A DNA stretch of 64,000 nucleotides from Pseudovibrio sp. Ad37 (GCF_001623075.1 NZ_LMCF01000047.1:1-64000); one strand, 5' to 3'. Counted from the first letter of the stretch, positions 17,409 through 26,915 are shown. Notes: generated from the letters alone by a model not told the origin. Program-made: numbers and translations.

Positions 17409-18227
17409 CTATAGGTTCGCTAAACTACCGAAGCGGGTTGCTTGCCTATTCTCCACCCGGCCCGGCCTTGAAGGCTTGGTCAGATACCGGATGTTGGATT
17501 TCCGGCGTTCCTGAACAGCCTTTATCTTCTTGCTCAGCTGAATGTGAAAGATCTCCAACAGCAAACCAAAGGCCATCGCAAAGTAGACATAGCCCTTGTT
17601 GATGTGGATCTCGAAGCCCTCAGCCATGAGAAGACCACCGAGCAGAATAAGGAACAACAGGGCCAGCGCTTTCAGGCCCGGGTGCTTTGTGACGAGCTGG
17701 TTGATTGCACCAGCCGTCAGCACCATGACAACGGCAGATGCCAGAATTGCCGCGACCATGATTGGCAAATCATACGTCAAACCAACAGCGGTGATCACCG
17801 AGTCCATGGAGAACACGGCGTCCATCGCCACGATTTGCAGCAGTACGACTGTCATGCCGTTTGCCAGGTGAGGTGCGTGTTTAGTATCACTCGCCACCAA
17901 CAGGTGTTTCAACTCCGCCACGCTCTTGGCCAGCAGGAATGCGCCGCCGCCAACAAGGATCAGGTCACGACCGCTGATATCAACGGTGCTAACCTGAAAC
18001 AGTGAGTAGGTGAGGGACATCACCCAGCTGATGGAGAAGACAAGCCCCACACGGGCAAGCACGGCCAGTCCGATACCAAGGTTTCGGGCAATCGCGCGTT
18101 GGTGTGCGGGAAGGCGCTCACACAGAACCGAAATGAACACGACGTTATCAACGCCCAAAATCAGCTCTAGTCCAAACAGGGTAAGAAAGATTAGCCAAAC
18201 CTGTGGCTCAAGGAGAAGCTCTATCAT
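17409..18227 (-). CDS. TerC-family integral membrane protein
   Basis: 272 residues with seven or eight helices. The TerC signature is visible: LILGVDNVVFISVL near the N-terminus (acidic residue inside a helix) and MDAVFSMDSVITAVG in the middle. The family is linked to tellurium resistance, and some members (Alx, MntY-like) export Mn2+. The C-terminus is a short basic tail. Monocistronic. Confidence 0.88.
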   Translation of the reverse strand: MIELLLEPQVWLIFLTLFGLELILGVDNVVFISVLCERLPAHQRAIARNLGIGLAVLARVGLVFSISWVMSLTYSLFQVSTVDISGRDLILVGGGAFLLAKSVAELKHLLVASDTKHAPHLANGMTVVLLQIVAMDAVFSMDSVITAVGLTYDLPIMVAAILASAVVMVLTAGAINQLVTKHPGLKALALLFLILLGGLLMAEGFEIHINKGYVYFAMAFGLLLEIFHIQLSKKIKAVQERRKSNIRYLTKPSRPGRVENRQATRFGSLANL

Positions 18228-18541
18228 TGGTAAGGCTCCCTGATCAGAACCTCACCGGTGATCGGTCGACAACCAGAAGTGTCGTCCATTGTTTTTTGTA
18301 CCTCGACAAAGGAAGATAGCCATATCCGCTGGCATTTGGGGCCATCACCTTGTGCTTCACTTGCCAGCGGCGGGCATATTCGTGGATTTTCTGATGCTGA
18401 TAAATAGATGTAACTACCTATTTTACTGAGGGGCGTCCTTAAGGCATCTAGAAGAAGCTTGGGAAGCAAACTGCCAGGAAATAGTGAGATTTCTGATCGG
18501 AACAACAGCTCTCACACAGCAAAAAGACCAATGGAACCAAT
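18228..18541. other. Intergenic region between divergent TerC and Crp/Fnr genes
   Basis: 313 bases holding both promoters. I see no strong dyad and no coding signal. A 93-codon minus-strand frame at 18224-18505 overlaps the TerC start and has no family look. Confidence 0.5.
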
Positions 18542-19078
18542 ATGCAAGAGCTGCAACGCAAATTGATGGATTACCTCCGCCCTAACGTGACACGCGTTGA
18601 AATGGGCCGAAAAGCATCTTTGCTGGATCAGGGCGATGTGAGTCAAAAATTGTTCTTTGTCGAAGCGGGGTGTCTGAGGCTTTACCGCGTGGATGAAGAG
18701 GGCGAGGACACCACTCTGTTTTTCTTCATGGAAGGGGAAATGGTTGCTTCATTTGAGAGCTTTCTGCAGTCCGAGCCCAGTGAATTTGGCATAGAGGCCG
18801 TGGCGCCAACCATAGTTCAGTGCATTGAAAAGACAAGTGTTTTTGAACTTCTCGATAAAAATCTTGAGTTTCGCACTCTCACATTCGATATGCTTATCAG
18901 CCGATTGGCGTCCTATCAGCGTTTGTTTCTCAACACGATCAGAAACAGTCCGCAAAAGCGCTATGAAGATCTGGTGAAGTCCAATCCAAAGCTCTTTGAA
19001 ACGGTTCCTCAGCACTACATCGCGTCTTATCTCGGCGTGACGCCGGTTTCGCTGAGTCGCATTCGGAAAAAAGTTTGA
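18542..19078 (+). CDS. Crp/Fnr-family transcriptional regulator
   Basis: 178 residues: an N-terminal cyclic-nucleotide-binding barrel (about 20-115) and a very short C-terminal helix-turn-helix (PQHYIASYLGVTPVSLSRIR). No FNR cysteines and no clear cAMP-binding Arg-Thr/Ser pair, so the ligand is unknown. This compact form is common for regulators of small oxidoreductase or transporter genes. A quinone/flavodoxin-type oxidoreductase gene follows after 76 bases and is the likely target. Confidence 0.85.
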   Translation: MQELQRKLMDYLRPNVTRVEMGRKASLLDQGDVSQKLFFVEAGCLRLYRVDEEGEDTTLFFFMEGEMVASFESFLQSEPSEFGIEAVAPTIVQCIEKTSVFELLDKNLEFRTLTFDMLISRLASYQRLFLNTIRNSPQKRYEDLVKSNPKLFETVPQHYIASYLGVTPVSLSRIRKKV

Positions 19079-19154
19079 GCGGCGTTAACAAAGGATAACG
19101 CGGTTTGCGACAACTCCAGTCTAGTTTTGCAAAAAAGCAAAACAGGAGTGAGAC

Positions 19155-19769
19155 ATGCGTGTCCTTATCGTCTTCAACCACCCGTATGAGGGCAGTTATT
19201 GCCATGCGGTCCTCGGTTCCGTCATGAAAGGTTTGCTCAGTAATGATCATGAGGTGGATCTGATCCACCTGGACAATGATGAGTTTGATCCGGTGATGAG
19301 ATCGAAGGATCTGAAAGCCTTTGTTTCAGCCAGAATTCAGCCGCAGGAATCTGCAGAATTGCTGGACCCTCAGGTACAGGACTACAAGGCGCGTCTGCAA
19401 AGGGCAGAGCATATCATTTTCATCTTCCCCATCTGGTGGGAGCTGATGCCCGCGCTCACGAAAGGCTTCATCGACAAGGTGATCTTTCCCGGCATTGCTT
19501 ACGACTATAATGAGCATGGCACGCGGATGCTCTGCAAGCTGTCTGAGCTGCGGGGCGTCACCATGATCACTACCATGAACACACCCGGTTTTGCCTATCG
19601 CTTGATCTTCGGCAACGCGATCAAAAAGGCCGTGCTGACTCGTACATTCTGGAAGATGGGCGTTAAGAACCGCCGATGGGTCAACCTAACCTATGTGAAG
19701 TTTTGCAAGGAGCGCAAACGGAAGAAATGGCTCTCCGATATTCAGCGAAGCATGGCCAGACTGACCTGA
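19155..19769 (+). CDS. NAD(P)H-dependent oxidoreductase, flavodoxin-like fold (MdaB/NQO type)
   Basis: 204 residues. N-terminus MRVLIVFNHPYEGSYCHA binds the flavin phosphate; FIFPIWWELMPALTKGFIDKV is the typical flavodoxin_2 core (F-P-x-W-W-x-x-P-A). Expected to reduce quinones or similar substrates by two electrons with FAD or FMN. An AGGAGTGAG site precedes the start. Probably controlled by the Crp/Fnr regulator just upstream. Confidence 0.88.
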   Translation: MRVLIVFNHPYEGSYCHAVLGSVMKGLLSNDHEVDLIHLDNDEFDPVMRSKDLKAFVSARIQPQESAELLDPQVQDYKARLQRAEHIIFIFPIWWELMPALTKGFIDKVIFPGIAYDYNEHGTRMLCKLSELRGVTMITTMNTPGFAYRLIFGNAIKKAVLTRTFWKMGVKNRRWVNLTYVKFCKERKRKKWLSDIQRSMARLT

Positions 19770-19890
19770 GTTAATCTCGCTGCAGTTTCGCGCGATTTCG
19801 GGGTGCCATGTCGCATTGTATGACCCATGGGGCATGAGGCTATGATAGCCTTATAGATATTTTGATGGATTGATTTTTACGGAGGTAATT

Positions 19891-20391
19891 ATGACTGCTC
19901 AGGAAACAAAACTGCTTCTGGTGTGCGGAAAGATTGCCTCTGGTAAATCCACTCTTCTCACACATTTGGTGAATGATCATCATGCTGTGCTGATCAGCGA
20001 AGATCATTGGAACGCAACACTCTTTCCCGATGAGTTGAACACGTTGGAGGACTACGTGAAGTATTCTGCCCGCGTGAAAAAGGCGCTCGGCCCGCACATT
20101 GTCGGGCTGCTTCAGCATGGTGTTTCTGTTGCGTTGGACTTTCAGGCCAACACTGCACGCGATCGCAAGTGGATGAAGAGCTTGTTTGAAGCAGCTAATG
20201 TCGCCCATGAGCTGCATTACCTCTCCGTGCCGGATGAGGTATGTAAGGAACGCCTTTGGGTGCGCAATGAGGCTGGTGAACACCAGTTTACGGTCAGCGA
20301 AGATCAGTTTGAGCAGTTTACCAAATACTTCCAGGCGCCCACCGTAGATGAAGGCTTCAACGTCATCTTGCACGACTTTCAGGCAGCCTGA
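19891..20391 (+). CDS. Small P-loop kinase (AAA/zeta-toxin-like)
   Basis: 166 residues from the ATG at 19891 with GGAGG seven bases before it (the frame extends 21 bases further). Walker A is GKIASGKST; the rest resembles small nucleotide or metabolite kinases of the zeta-toxin/AAA_33 group (conserved ALDFQANTARDRKW in the middle and the lid Arg in CKERLWVRN). No antitoxin-like gene is next to it, so a housekeeping small-molecule kinase is more likely than a toxin. A strong terminator follows. Confidence 0.8.
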   Translation: MTAQETKLLLVCGKIASGKSTLLTHLVNDHHAVLISEDHWNATLFPDELNTLEDYVKYSARVKKALGPHIVGLLQHGVSVALDFQANTARDRKWMKSLFEAANVAHELHYLSVPDEVCKERLWVRNEAGEHQFTVSEDQFEQFTKYFQAPTVDEGFNVILHDFQAA

Positions 20392-20398
20392 TGAAAAA

Positions 20399-20427
20399 GG
20401 CCCCTCGGCAAAGAGGGGCCAGTTTTG
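20399..20427 (+). terminator. Rho-independent terminator
   Basis: Perfect 8-bp arms GGCCCCTC and GAGGGGCC around GGCAAA, then AGTTTTGC, directly after the P-loop kinase stop. Confidence 0.85.
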
Positions 20428-20501
20428 CAAAAGCCGTTGAGACGACAGTTCATGCTGCTTGGCGTTGTTGTAGGGTCGACTTTTACGTTGTCAGTAAAGC
20501 C

Positions 20502-21119
20502 TTAAGCCGTTGCTTCCAGCTGTTGTGGTTGAGTGGCCGGAGCCTTGCCCCAGCGCAGGGATGCTTCCGCAATGCGCTTGCCAAAGGATTCTGCCGTGCG
20601 ATGATCTGCATTTGGTGGCGCCACATCTGGCCCTTCATCCACGTTGGCTTGTGCCATCATGCCCAGGTAAGAACCGAGGCGGTTGATGTCTTCAACGGAG
20701 CCAGCACTGGAGTTATTGCCTGCCATATCGTTGGCGCCAACCCAAATCATACCCTGCTGTGCTGCAAAGACAGACATCTGCACGAGAGTAGTCATCTTAT
20801 CGCCGGACTGTGAAGCGGATACAGTAAAGCCAGCCGCCAGCTTGTTTTGCCAACCACGGTCAAACCAGACCTTGGAGGTTTCATCCATGAACATCTTAAA
20901 GGGACCGCTGACAGAGCCCAGATAGGTTGGTGAACCGAAAATGATGGCATCGGCGTTGTTCAAAATGGCAAAGTCGCCGTTTAAGCCAGTGACATCGACC
21001 AGCACACCATCCGCGTTTTCAATTGAATTGATGCCATTGACGACAGATTTGGCCAGCGTCTCGGTATGACCAAAGCCGGAGTGGTAAGCAACAGCGACAG
21101 AAACTCTCTTATCCTGCAT
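20502..21119 (-). CDS. WrbA-like flavodoxin family protein (NAD(P)H:quinone oxidoreductase)
   Basis: 205 residues. The FMN phosphate loop is YHSGFGHTETLA and the second flavin loop is FGSPTYLGSVSGPFKMFMDE, with a later GWQNKLAAGFTVSASQSGDK segment. This is the WrbA/FldA-like group that reduces quinones or other substrates with FMN. Start has AAAGGAAC upstream. Divergent from the LysR gene at 21210, which is a common pairing in which the LysR protein controls the flavoprotein. Confidence 0.88.
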   Translation of the reverse strand: MQDKRVSVAVAYHSGFGHTETLAKSVVNGINSIENADGVLVDVTGLNGDFAILNNADAIIFGSPTYLGSVSGPFKMFMDETSKVWFDRGWQNKLAAGFTVSASQSGDKMTTLVQMSVFAAQQGMIWVGANDMAGNNSSAGSVEDINRLGSYLGMMAQANVDEGPDVAPPNADHRTAESFGKRIAEASLRWGKAPATQPQQLEATA

Positions 21120-21175
21120 ATTTTGTTCCTTTGAAATTGAGAGTGTGCGTTCTGCCGATACATGAGGGGCTGGCC

Positions 21176-21195
21176 TAATGAATACAAATGCATTA
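21176..21195. promoter_or_regulatory. Candidate LysR-type operator
   Basis: TAATG-N10-CATTA inverted repeat, which contains a T-N11-A type arrangement, in the 90-base gap between the divergent flavoprotein and LysR genes. Confidence 0.45.
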
Positions 21196-21209
21196 ATTCA
21201 ATAAGAACT

Positions 21210-22121
21210 ATGCAGAAAATGAATTATTTAGGCCTTGATGGCCGCGCCCTGATGATGTTGAAGCTGATCCATGAAAGCGGATCAGTGACGCAGGCTGCGC
21301 AGATGATGGGCGTAAACCAGTCCACCGTCAGCCATGGATTGGAGCGGGTGCGGGGTCTTTTGGGAGACCCGCTGTTCGTCAAAGCAGGCCGCAACGTGGT
21401 GCCGACAGAGCGTATGGATGCTCTGATGCCCATGGTGGAAGAACTGCTGCAAACGCTGGCGTTGATCGGTGAACCGTCAAAATTTGATCCGTCCACCGCA
21501 ACCAACCGCTTTGTGATCGACTGCCGTGATGAAGACCATAACCTGCTGATCCCCTCAGTAATCAAGCGCTTACGGCAGGAGGCTCCTGGCGTAACTCTCC
21601 GCTGTCGCCTGTCTCATCGTCACGAGGTTGCGTCACTGGTGGATGGTGAGGCCGACCTGCTGTTCACCCCGCTGCCACCACCAGACTCGCATGAGTTTGT
21701 TGCGCAAACGCTGTTTGATGATGAGTTTGTGGTGTTCTACGATCCTAAAACGCGAGATGCTCCGGACACGCTGGAAAAATATGTCGCCGCACCGCATGCC
21801 AACATGCTGGTAACCGCTGATGAAGTGACATTCATTGACCGTGCATTGGCTGAGTTGGGCCACAAGCGGCAGACGGTCTATTCTGCCCCCAGCTTCAACG
21901 CCCTTGCTGCGACACTGCCAGGTACAGACCTGATTGCAACCATGCCCTGCAAACTGATCTGCGGTGGCATAAAATCCGGTCTCGCCTCCTGCAAATGCCC
22001 AGCCCCTGTCGTCGACGTTGGCATCAGCGCCATCTGGCACATCCGCAACCGCACCTCCCCCGCCCACAAATGGTTCCGAGACCTCATCCTGTCTCAGGCA
22101 CATGCGCTGTTTGGAGGTTGA
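21210..22121 (+). CDS. LysR-family transcriptional regulator
   Basis: 303 residues from the ATG at 21210; the frame is open 48 bases further but that start overlaps the operator. The N-terminal winged helix is LKLIHESGSVTQAAQMMGVNQSTVSHGL, followed by the LysR substrate-binding domain of two lobes. The NodD/PcpR-like look (LGLDGRALMMLKLI opening) is noted. It most likely regulates the divergent WrbA-like gene. Confidence 0.9.
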   Translation: MQKMNYLGLDGRALMMLKLIHESGSVTQAAQMMGVNQSTVSHGLERVRGLLGDPLFVKAGRNVVPTERMDALMPMVEELLQTLALIGEPSKFDPSTATNRFVIDCRDEDHNLLIPSVIKRLRQEAPGVTLRCRLSHRHEVASLVDGEADLLFTPLPPPDSHEFVAQTLFDDEFVVFYDPKTRDAPDTLEKYVAAPHANMLVTADEVTFIDRALAELGHKRQTVYSAPSFNALAATLPGTDLIATMPCKLICGGIKSGLASCKCPAPVVDVGISAIWHIRNRTSPAHKWFRDLILSQAHALFGG

Positions 22122-22282
22122 ATTCTCCCACCGTTCTGCTGAAACGCGCCCGAACCAATCGCGAGGCGTTTGAGGGGAAGCTGGAGAAGGAGGGCATGGC
22201 CCTGCTTTTGATCACGAACATGGCGTGCGTGTTGCTGATGAACTAAAACAGGTTTGCGTGGCTAAGAGATAAAGTGATTGAT

Positions 22283-22720
22283 ATGACCCTGACAACAATC
22301 GGTTTCACCAAAACAACAGCAGAGAACTTCTTTGGCCGCTTGCAAAGTGCGGGCGTCAAGAAGGTGATTGACGTGCGCCTCAATAACACTTCTCAGTTGG
22401 CTGGTTTTGCCAAGTCTAATGATCTGGCCTTCTTTCTGGAGGCCATTGGCGGTATCGGTTACGAGCACGAGCCATTGCTGGCACCGGATCAGGATATGTT
22501 CAAAGCATTCAAGAAAGAGAAGGGCGACTGGACCATCTTCAAAGACCGCTTCATGGACCTGCTCTCCCAGCGCAAGGTGGAGAGCAAGTTCAAGGCAGAT
22601 ATGCTCGAAGGCGCCTGCCTCCTCTGCTCCGAACACCTCCCCCACCAATGCCACCGCTCCCTCGTAGCCAACTACCTCAACAGCCGCTGGGGCGGAGCAC
22701 TGAAGGTGACGCACCTTTGA
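22283..22720 (+). CDS. DUF488 family protein
   Basis: 145 residues from the ATG at 22283 (a GTG nine bases earlier is also possible). It carries the DUF488 pattern: TIGFTKTTAENFF at the N-terminus, KKVIDVRLNN, and the Cys-rich end ACLLCSEHLPHQCHRSLVANYL. The biochemical role of this family is unknown; the C-x-x-C and C-H-R motif suggests metal or nucleic-acid contact. It follows the LysR gene after a 160-base gap. Confidence 0.85.
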   Translation: MTLTTIGFTKTTAENFFGRLQSAGVKKVIDVRLNNTSQLAGFAKSNDLAFFLEAIGGIGYEHEPLLAPDQDMFKAFKKEKGDWTIFKDRFMDLLSQRKVESKFKADMLEGACLLCSEHLPHQCHRSLVANYLNSRWGGALKVTHL

Positions 22721-22843
22721 CTTTGGGGAAGCTGATTGGTTTCAGATTTCGTGAGTGCGTCAATTATCGCAGAACTGCAGGAATCGATTTCTACCACTTG
22801 TAAGTGTTGAGAAATATTTATCCAAAACTCCTAAAATAAAACT

Positions 22844-22858
22844 TGATTATATTACTCA
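22844..22858. promoter_or_regulatory. Candidate RirA iron-responsive (IRO) box
   Basis: TGA-TTATATTAC-TCA matches TGA-N9-TCA, the IRO motif recognised by RirA in alphaproteobacteria. It lies 62 bases before the TonB receptor start in a very AT-rich promoter region. The motif is short, so chance occurrence is possible. Confidence 0.45.
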
Positions 22859-22919
22859 TGTTTTATAGTTAGAGGCCAGCCGCAAGCCAATCTCTCTTTC
22901 TATAAACATCGGTAATATA

Positions 22920-25139
22920 ATGAAGTTCTCTCCGAAACCGGAGCAGGCTTGCAGCACCCTAGTGCTTGTCGCCTGCGCTTTTTCACTATCTGTGCAATCT
23001 GCTCAAGCTCAATCCAATAAATCGAAAGAAGGCGAAGATACCGACGCGCTGGACCCGATTGTTGTGACCGGGTCTACAGACAACAAGGACACTATTGCGC
23101 AGTCCGAAATCACAAGTGACCTGATTGACCGCACTCAGTCTGCGACGATTCCTGGCTTGCTCTCCAGCCTCCCTGGTATTGAGTTGATCGGTAACAGCCG
23201 TGTTCTGGGGCAATCCATCAACATGATGGCTTTTGGCGACACTGAAGATATTGAAATCACCATTGATGGCGCTCAAAAGTCCTTTGAGAAGTACCAGCAG
23301 GGATCGGTCTTTATCGACCCTGAACTGCTTAAGGTCATCGATATCACCAAGGGTACTTTTTCCGCCGAAAAGTATGGTGCATTCGGAGGCTCTGTTGAGA
23401 TGACAACTAAGAGCGCTTCGGACATGTTGCGTGATGGCCAGTCGTATGGTGCTTTTGCGAAGGTCGGCTTTGCTTCCAACGGCAATGAGCTCGTCAAATC
23501 AGCTGCCACCTATGCCCGCTCAGAGGAGCAAGGCTTTGAAGTTTTGGTCGCTGGAACACACCGCACTAACGATGACTACTCAGTTGCAGGGAATGACGAA
23601 GATCTGACTCTTTCTGCGGGCAGCATGTTGACAGGGCATTTCAAAGCAAGCCTGGAGCGTGAAGATCATTTCTTCGAGCTGAGCGGCATACATTCTTACA
23701 GTGATGACTACAAACCGTGGGCCGCCAGACGTGGTTTGATAACGGCTTCACAGTGGTCTTTGAATAAGTACGGATCTTTGGAGGAATACCTGAAAACTCA
23801 GGCTGTTGACCGTGAGATGAAGGATACTTCACTGAGTGGGACTTATGAATACAACCCAGACAGCGATCTTATTGATTTGGCATTCAAGGCTTCTTATTCC
23901 AAGACAGCCCAACATGACACGCGCCGGGTTCCGCTCTCTGATCCTGACTATAGTGCAGGCCTTTATGTTGGTGGTGATGATAGCACGCTAGACTATTCCA
24001 TTTACAAACTGGACCTCCAAAACACCTCTGCTTTTAATTGGGGTGAATTTGAAAATACGCTGAAATATGGCGTGCAAATGCGGCACGAAATTCGCGATAG
24101 TATGGCTTTTAAGAAGAGTTATGTCGGGCGGCCTGAGTACAATAATGGACACTTGCAGCCTTATAACATTCCAAGTGGAACGCAGACAATTTGGTCCGCT
24201 TGGGGTGAATACACGATTGGCTTTGCTGGATTGGAGCTGACGCCAGGGCTGCGTTACGACTACATTCACTCTAAAGGTGAAGCCAATCTTGCTTCTAAAT
24301 ATAACAATCCAGAGATGAACCACGACTATGGTACGGTAGAGCGCTTTGGCTTTTCTCCAAGCATTAGTGCAGTTTATTCTCTGACACCAAACATTAAGCT
24401 CTTTGGTGATTATGCTTATAAGTTACGCGCGCCCTTGGTTGATGAATTCTATGACGTAGGTAGCATTCGCGCGACGGCCACTCAGTTACAAAATGAGAGA
24501 GTGTCTGCCAAGCGCATTGGTGTTGCGTCGACCTACAAGAACGTGCTGATGCAGAATGATACGATCACTGGTCGTATGGCGATATACCGTAATGACGTCT
24601 CCAACAATATCTATCGATTGTTGAGTGAGAACTCGAGAAGCTATGATGCTCCTGCGCCAACATATGGCAATCTTGCTGGCTATTATACGCAGGGCTTTGA
24701 AGCTGAACTGTATTATGACAGTGAGCGGTTCTTCGGCAGCATTGCGTATTCCAGAATGCAGGGTAAGCATGATGGGACACTTAAAGATGTCAATGCAACG
24801 ACGGACCAGTATGTGTCTGAAGTTGCTCCAACAAAGTTGATCGTTAGCCTAGGTTACAAGGTGCCAGAGGCGGATATCACATTTGGTTGGAAAGGTCGTT
24901 TTGTTGATGCTCAGGACCGAGTGCCAGACAACTACACCAGCCTTTATAGCCCGAGTAAAGGCTATGCGGTCCATGATGTGTTTCTGACATGGACTCCAAA
25001 AGAGGGGCGTTTTGAGGGATTGGAGGCCCGTGCTTCCATTGAGAATATGTTCAACAAGAACTACCGCCCTTACTTTGCTGATGGAGCCGCGCCTGAGAAA
25101 GGTATCAACTTCAAAAGCTCAGTGAGTTACAAGTTCTAA
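22920..25139 (+). CDS. TonB-dependent outer-membrane receptor (iron/haem type)
   Basis: 739 residues. Signal peptide about 1-30 (hydrophobic stretch ending VQSAQAQ), then a TonB-box-like LDPIVVTGS, a plug domain (about 55-165, with TIPGLLSSLPGIELIGNS) and a beta barrel ending in the outer-membrane signature VSYKF with a C-terminal Phe. Size and plug sequence resemble haem/haemoglobin or lactoferrin-type receptors. It is alone: no TonB, ABC transporter or sigma/anti-sigma gene nearby. The IRO box upstream suggests induction when iron is short. A strong terminator follows. Confidence 0.9.
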   Translation: MKFSPKPEQACSTLVLVACAFSLSVQSAQAQSNKSKEGEDTDALDPIVVTGSTDNKDTIAQSEITSDLIDRTQSATIPGLLSSLPGIELIGNSRVLGQSINMMAFGDTEDIEITIDGAQKSFEKYQQGSVFIDPELLKVIDITKGTFSAEKYGAFGGSVEMTTKSASDMLRDGQSYGAFAKVGFASNGNELVKSAATYARSEEQGFEVLVAGTHRTNDDYSVAGNDEDLTLSAGSMLTGHFKASLEREDHFFELSGIHSYSDDYKPWAARRGLITASQWSLNKYGSLEEYLKTQAVDREMKDTSLSGTYEYNPDSDLIDLAFKASYSKTAQHDTRRVPLSDPDYSAGLYVGGDDSTLDYSIYKLDLQNTSAFNWGEFENTLKYGVQMRHEIRDSMAFKKSYVGRPEYNNGHLQPYNIPSGTQTIWSAWGEYTIGFAGLELTPGLRYDYIHSKGEANLASKYNNPEMNHDYGTVERFGFSPSISAVYSLTPNIKLFGDYAYKLRAPLVDEFYDVGSIRATATQLQNERVSAKRIGVASTYKNVLMQNDTITGRMAIYRNDVSNNIYRLLSENSRSYDAPAPTYGNLAGYYTQGFEAELYYDSERFFGSIAYSRMQGKHDGTLKDVNATTDQYVSEVAPTKLIVSLGYKVPEADITFGWKGRFVDAQDRVPDNYTSLYSPSKGYAVHDVFLTWTPKEGRFEGLEARASIENMFNKNYRPYFADGAAPEKGINFKSSVSYKF

Positions 25140-25149
25140 GCGTATAGAG

Positions 25150-25176
25150 AGCGGAGGTGATGAGCCTCCGCTTTTT
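25150..25176 (+). terminator. Rho-independent terminator
   Basis: Perfect arms AGCGGAGG and CCTCCGCT followed by TTTTT, ten bases after the TonB receptor stop. Confidence 0.9.
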
Positions 25177-25185
25177 GCTTCACCT

Positions 25186-26781
25186 TCACACCCTCACCGT
25201 TTCCCCCAACACAACCTCTCTCGTCACCCCAACATTCTCCAGAAATGTCGTGTCGTGGCTGACTATGAGGAGGGCGCCGTTGTAGGTGGTGAGGGCGGAT
25301 TCTATGGTCTCAATGGCGGTAAGATCCAGGTGGTTCGTGGGTTCGTCCAGAATGAGCAGTTTGGGGGGCTGGGCTGCGCCGAGGACGCAGGCGAGGCCCG
25401 CGCGCAGCATCATGCCACCGCTGAGGGTTTGGATCTGCTGTGTGGAGGCATCTCCACGGAAAAGGAAACGGGCGAGGATAGCACGGCAGGTGTTTTCATC
25501 CTGCTCCGGGTTCAACACGCGGAAGTTTTCCAGCACCGACAGGTCTGGGTTCAACAGGCTGACACTTTGGTCCAGCACGCGGGCAGAGGGGTGAAGCTGA
25601 CAAGTGCCGGACAGGGGCGGGAGCTTACCCGTTATCGTCTTCAGCAGCGTTGTTTTGCCAGACCCATTCGCGCCTTTGATGGCAATACGTTCTGGTCCTG
25701 TTATCACGAGTGAAAAATTGCAGAGCAAGGGCAGGTTTTTGTCATAGCCAACACTCAGCCCGTTGGCTGCCAGCACCCGTTGGCCGTTTGCAATGCCAGA
25801 GGAAGCGATGCTGATGCTCAGCTGTTCCAACACCTCGATCTTCTCGCGGGCGGCTTTGGAGTTTTGCTCTGCCTCCTCGCGCATTCGAGATGCAAGATTG
25901 GCGTTTTCTCCAAGGCTGTTTTCAGCCTTGTTGCGCATGGCGTTGAGGAGGACTTTGGGCTGGTCGCGTTTGGCACGCGCACGGTGGCCTGCACCATCCT
26001 TGCGGGCTTTGCGCTCAGTGACACTCTGGATCTTGCGGTTAAGGTCGCCAATGCGCTTTTCAGCAGATGCCAGATCTTGTTCAGCAGCAGCCAGTTCCAA
26101 TGCTTTTTGCGCCTTGTAGAAGCTGTAGTTGCCGCCAAACATTGAGGCTCCCAGTGTGGTCAGCTCAACAATGCAATCCATCTGTTCCAGCAAGGCACGG
26201 TCATGGCTGACGATGATCGCGCCTTTGCGCCACTTGGCGAGGAAGGCGCTAAGAGCGTCTCGCCCATCCGCATCCAGATTGTTGGTTGGCTCATCCAGCA
26301 GCAGAAAGTCAGAATCGTGAAACTGAAGTGCCGCCAGCCTGCAGCGTGTGATCTGCCCGCCGGAGAGAGTGGAAAGCGGATGGTCAGCGGAGATTTCCAG
26401 CCCCATCTGGGCAAGTGCGGCTTCCATACGACTTTCCAGCGTCCAATCGGCTTGGGCTAGTTCGTCCATGCTGGCCGTCCCGGCTTCAGCTTTTTGCAGA
26501 AGATGCAGGGCTTTGGTGATGCCAAACAGATCTGCAAGTGTTTCCTGAGGTCCGCTTTGCAGCCGCTGCTTTAACAGGCTTATGGAACCTTGCACGGAGA
26601 CAGAACCGGACGCAGGTGTAAGCGCACCGCTGATGAGGTTCAGCAGGGTTGTTTTGCCTGTGCCGTTGCGGCCAATCAGGCCGGTGCGATGTGCAGCAAA
26701 CTGAAGATTGAGATCAGAAAAAAGGGCAGTACCGTCAGGAAGCGCCCAAGACAGGTGATTGAGTGAGATAGACAAAGGCAT
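25186..26781 (-). CDS. ABC-F family ATP-binding protein
   Basis: 531 residues with two ABC ATPase domains and no membrane segments. Walker A motifs GRNGTGKTT and GANGSGKTT; signature motifs LSGGQITRC and LSGGMMLRA; Walker B LLLDEPTNNLD and LILDEPTNHLD. A charged linker of about 80 residues (ERKARKDGAGHRARAKRDQPK region) separates them, as in ribosome-associated ABC-F proteins. ABC-F members act on the ribosome in translation control or antibiotic protection; which role applies here is unknown. Confidence 0.92.
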   Translation of the reverse strand: MPLSISLNHLSWALPDGTALFSDLNLQFAAHRTGLIGRNGTGKTTLLNLISGALTPASGSVSVQGSISLLKQRLQSGPQETLADLFGITKALHLLQKAEAGTASMDELAQADWTLESRMEAALAQMGLEISADHPLSTLSGGQITRCRLAALQFHDSDFLLLDEPTNNLDADGRDALSAFLAKWRKGAIIVSHDRALLEQMDCIVELTTLGASMFGGNYSFYKAQKALELAAAEQDLASAEKRIGDLNRKIQSVTERKARKDGAGHRARAKRDQPKVLLNAMRNKAENSLGENANLASRMREEAEQNSKAAREKIEVLEQLSISIASSGIANGQRVLAANGLSVGYDKNLPLLCNFSLVITGPERIAIKGANGSGKTTLLKTITGKLPPLSGTCQLHPSARVLDQSVSLLNPDLSVLENFRVLNPEQDENTCRAILARFLFRGDASTQQIQTLSGGMMLRAGLACVLGAAQPPKLLILDEPTNHLDLTAIETIESALTTYNGALLIVSHDTTFLENVGVTREVVLGETVRV

Positions 26782-26915
26782 GGTGATGAACTTTCACAGA
26801 AACAGGGCAGGTCGAATGGGTTGTCCTGTTCTTGTTCATCGCTTTATCTCCTCGCGTTTTGATCGGCCCAGAGACTATGCGGATTGCACGGGAAGTCAAG
26901 GTACATGTGGTGTCT

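Noticed and set aside
19840-20430. 196-codon open frame on the minus strand
   Set aside because: Antisense to the P-loop kinase and runs over its terminator.
22122-22282. Possible small gene between LysR and DUF488
   Set aside because: Only a short frame continuing from the LysR shadow; nothing supported.
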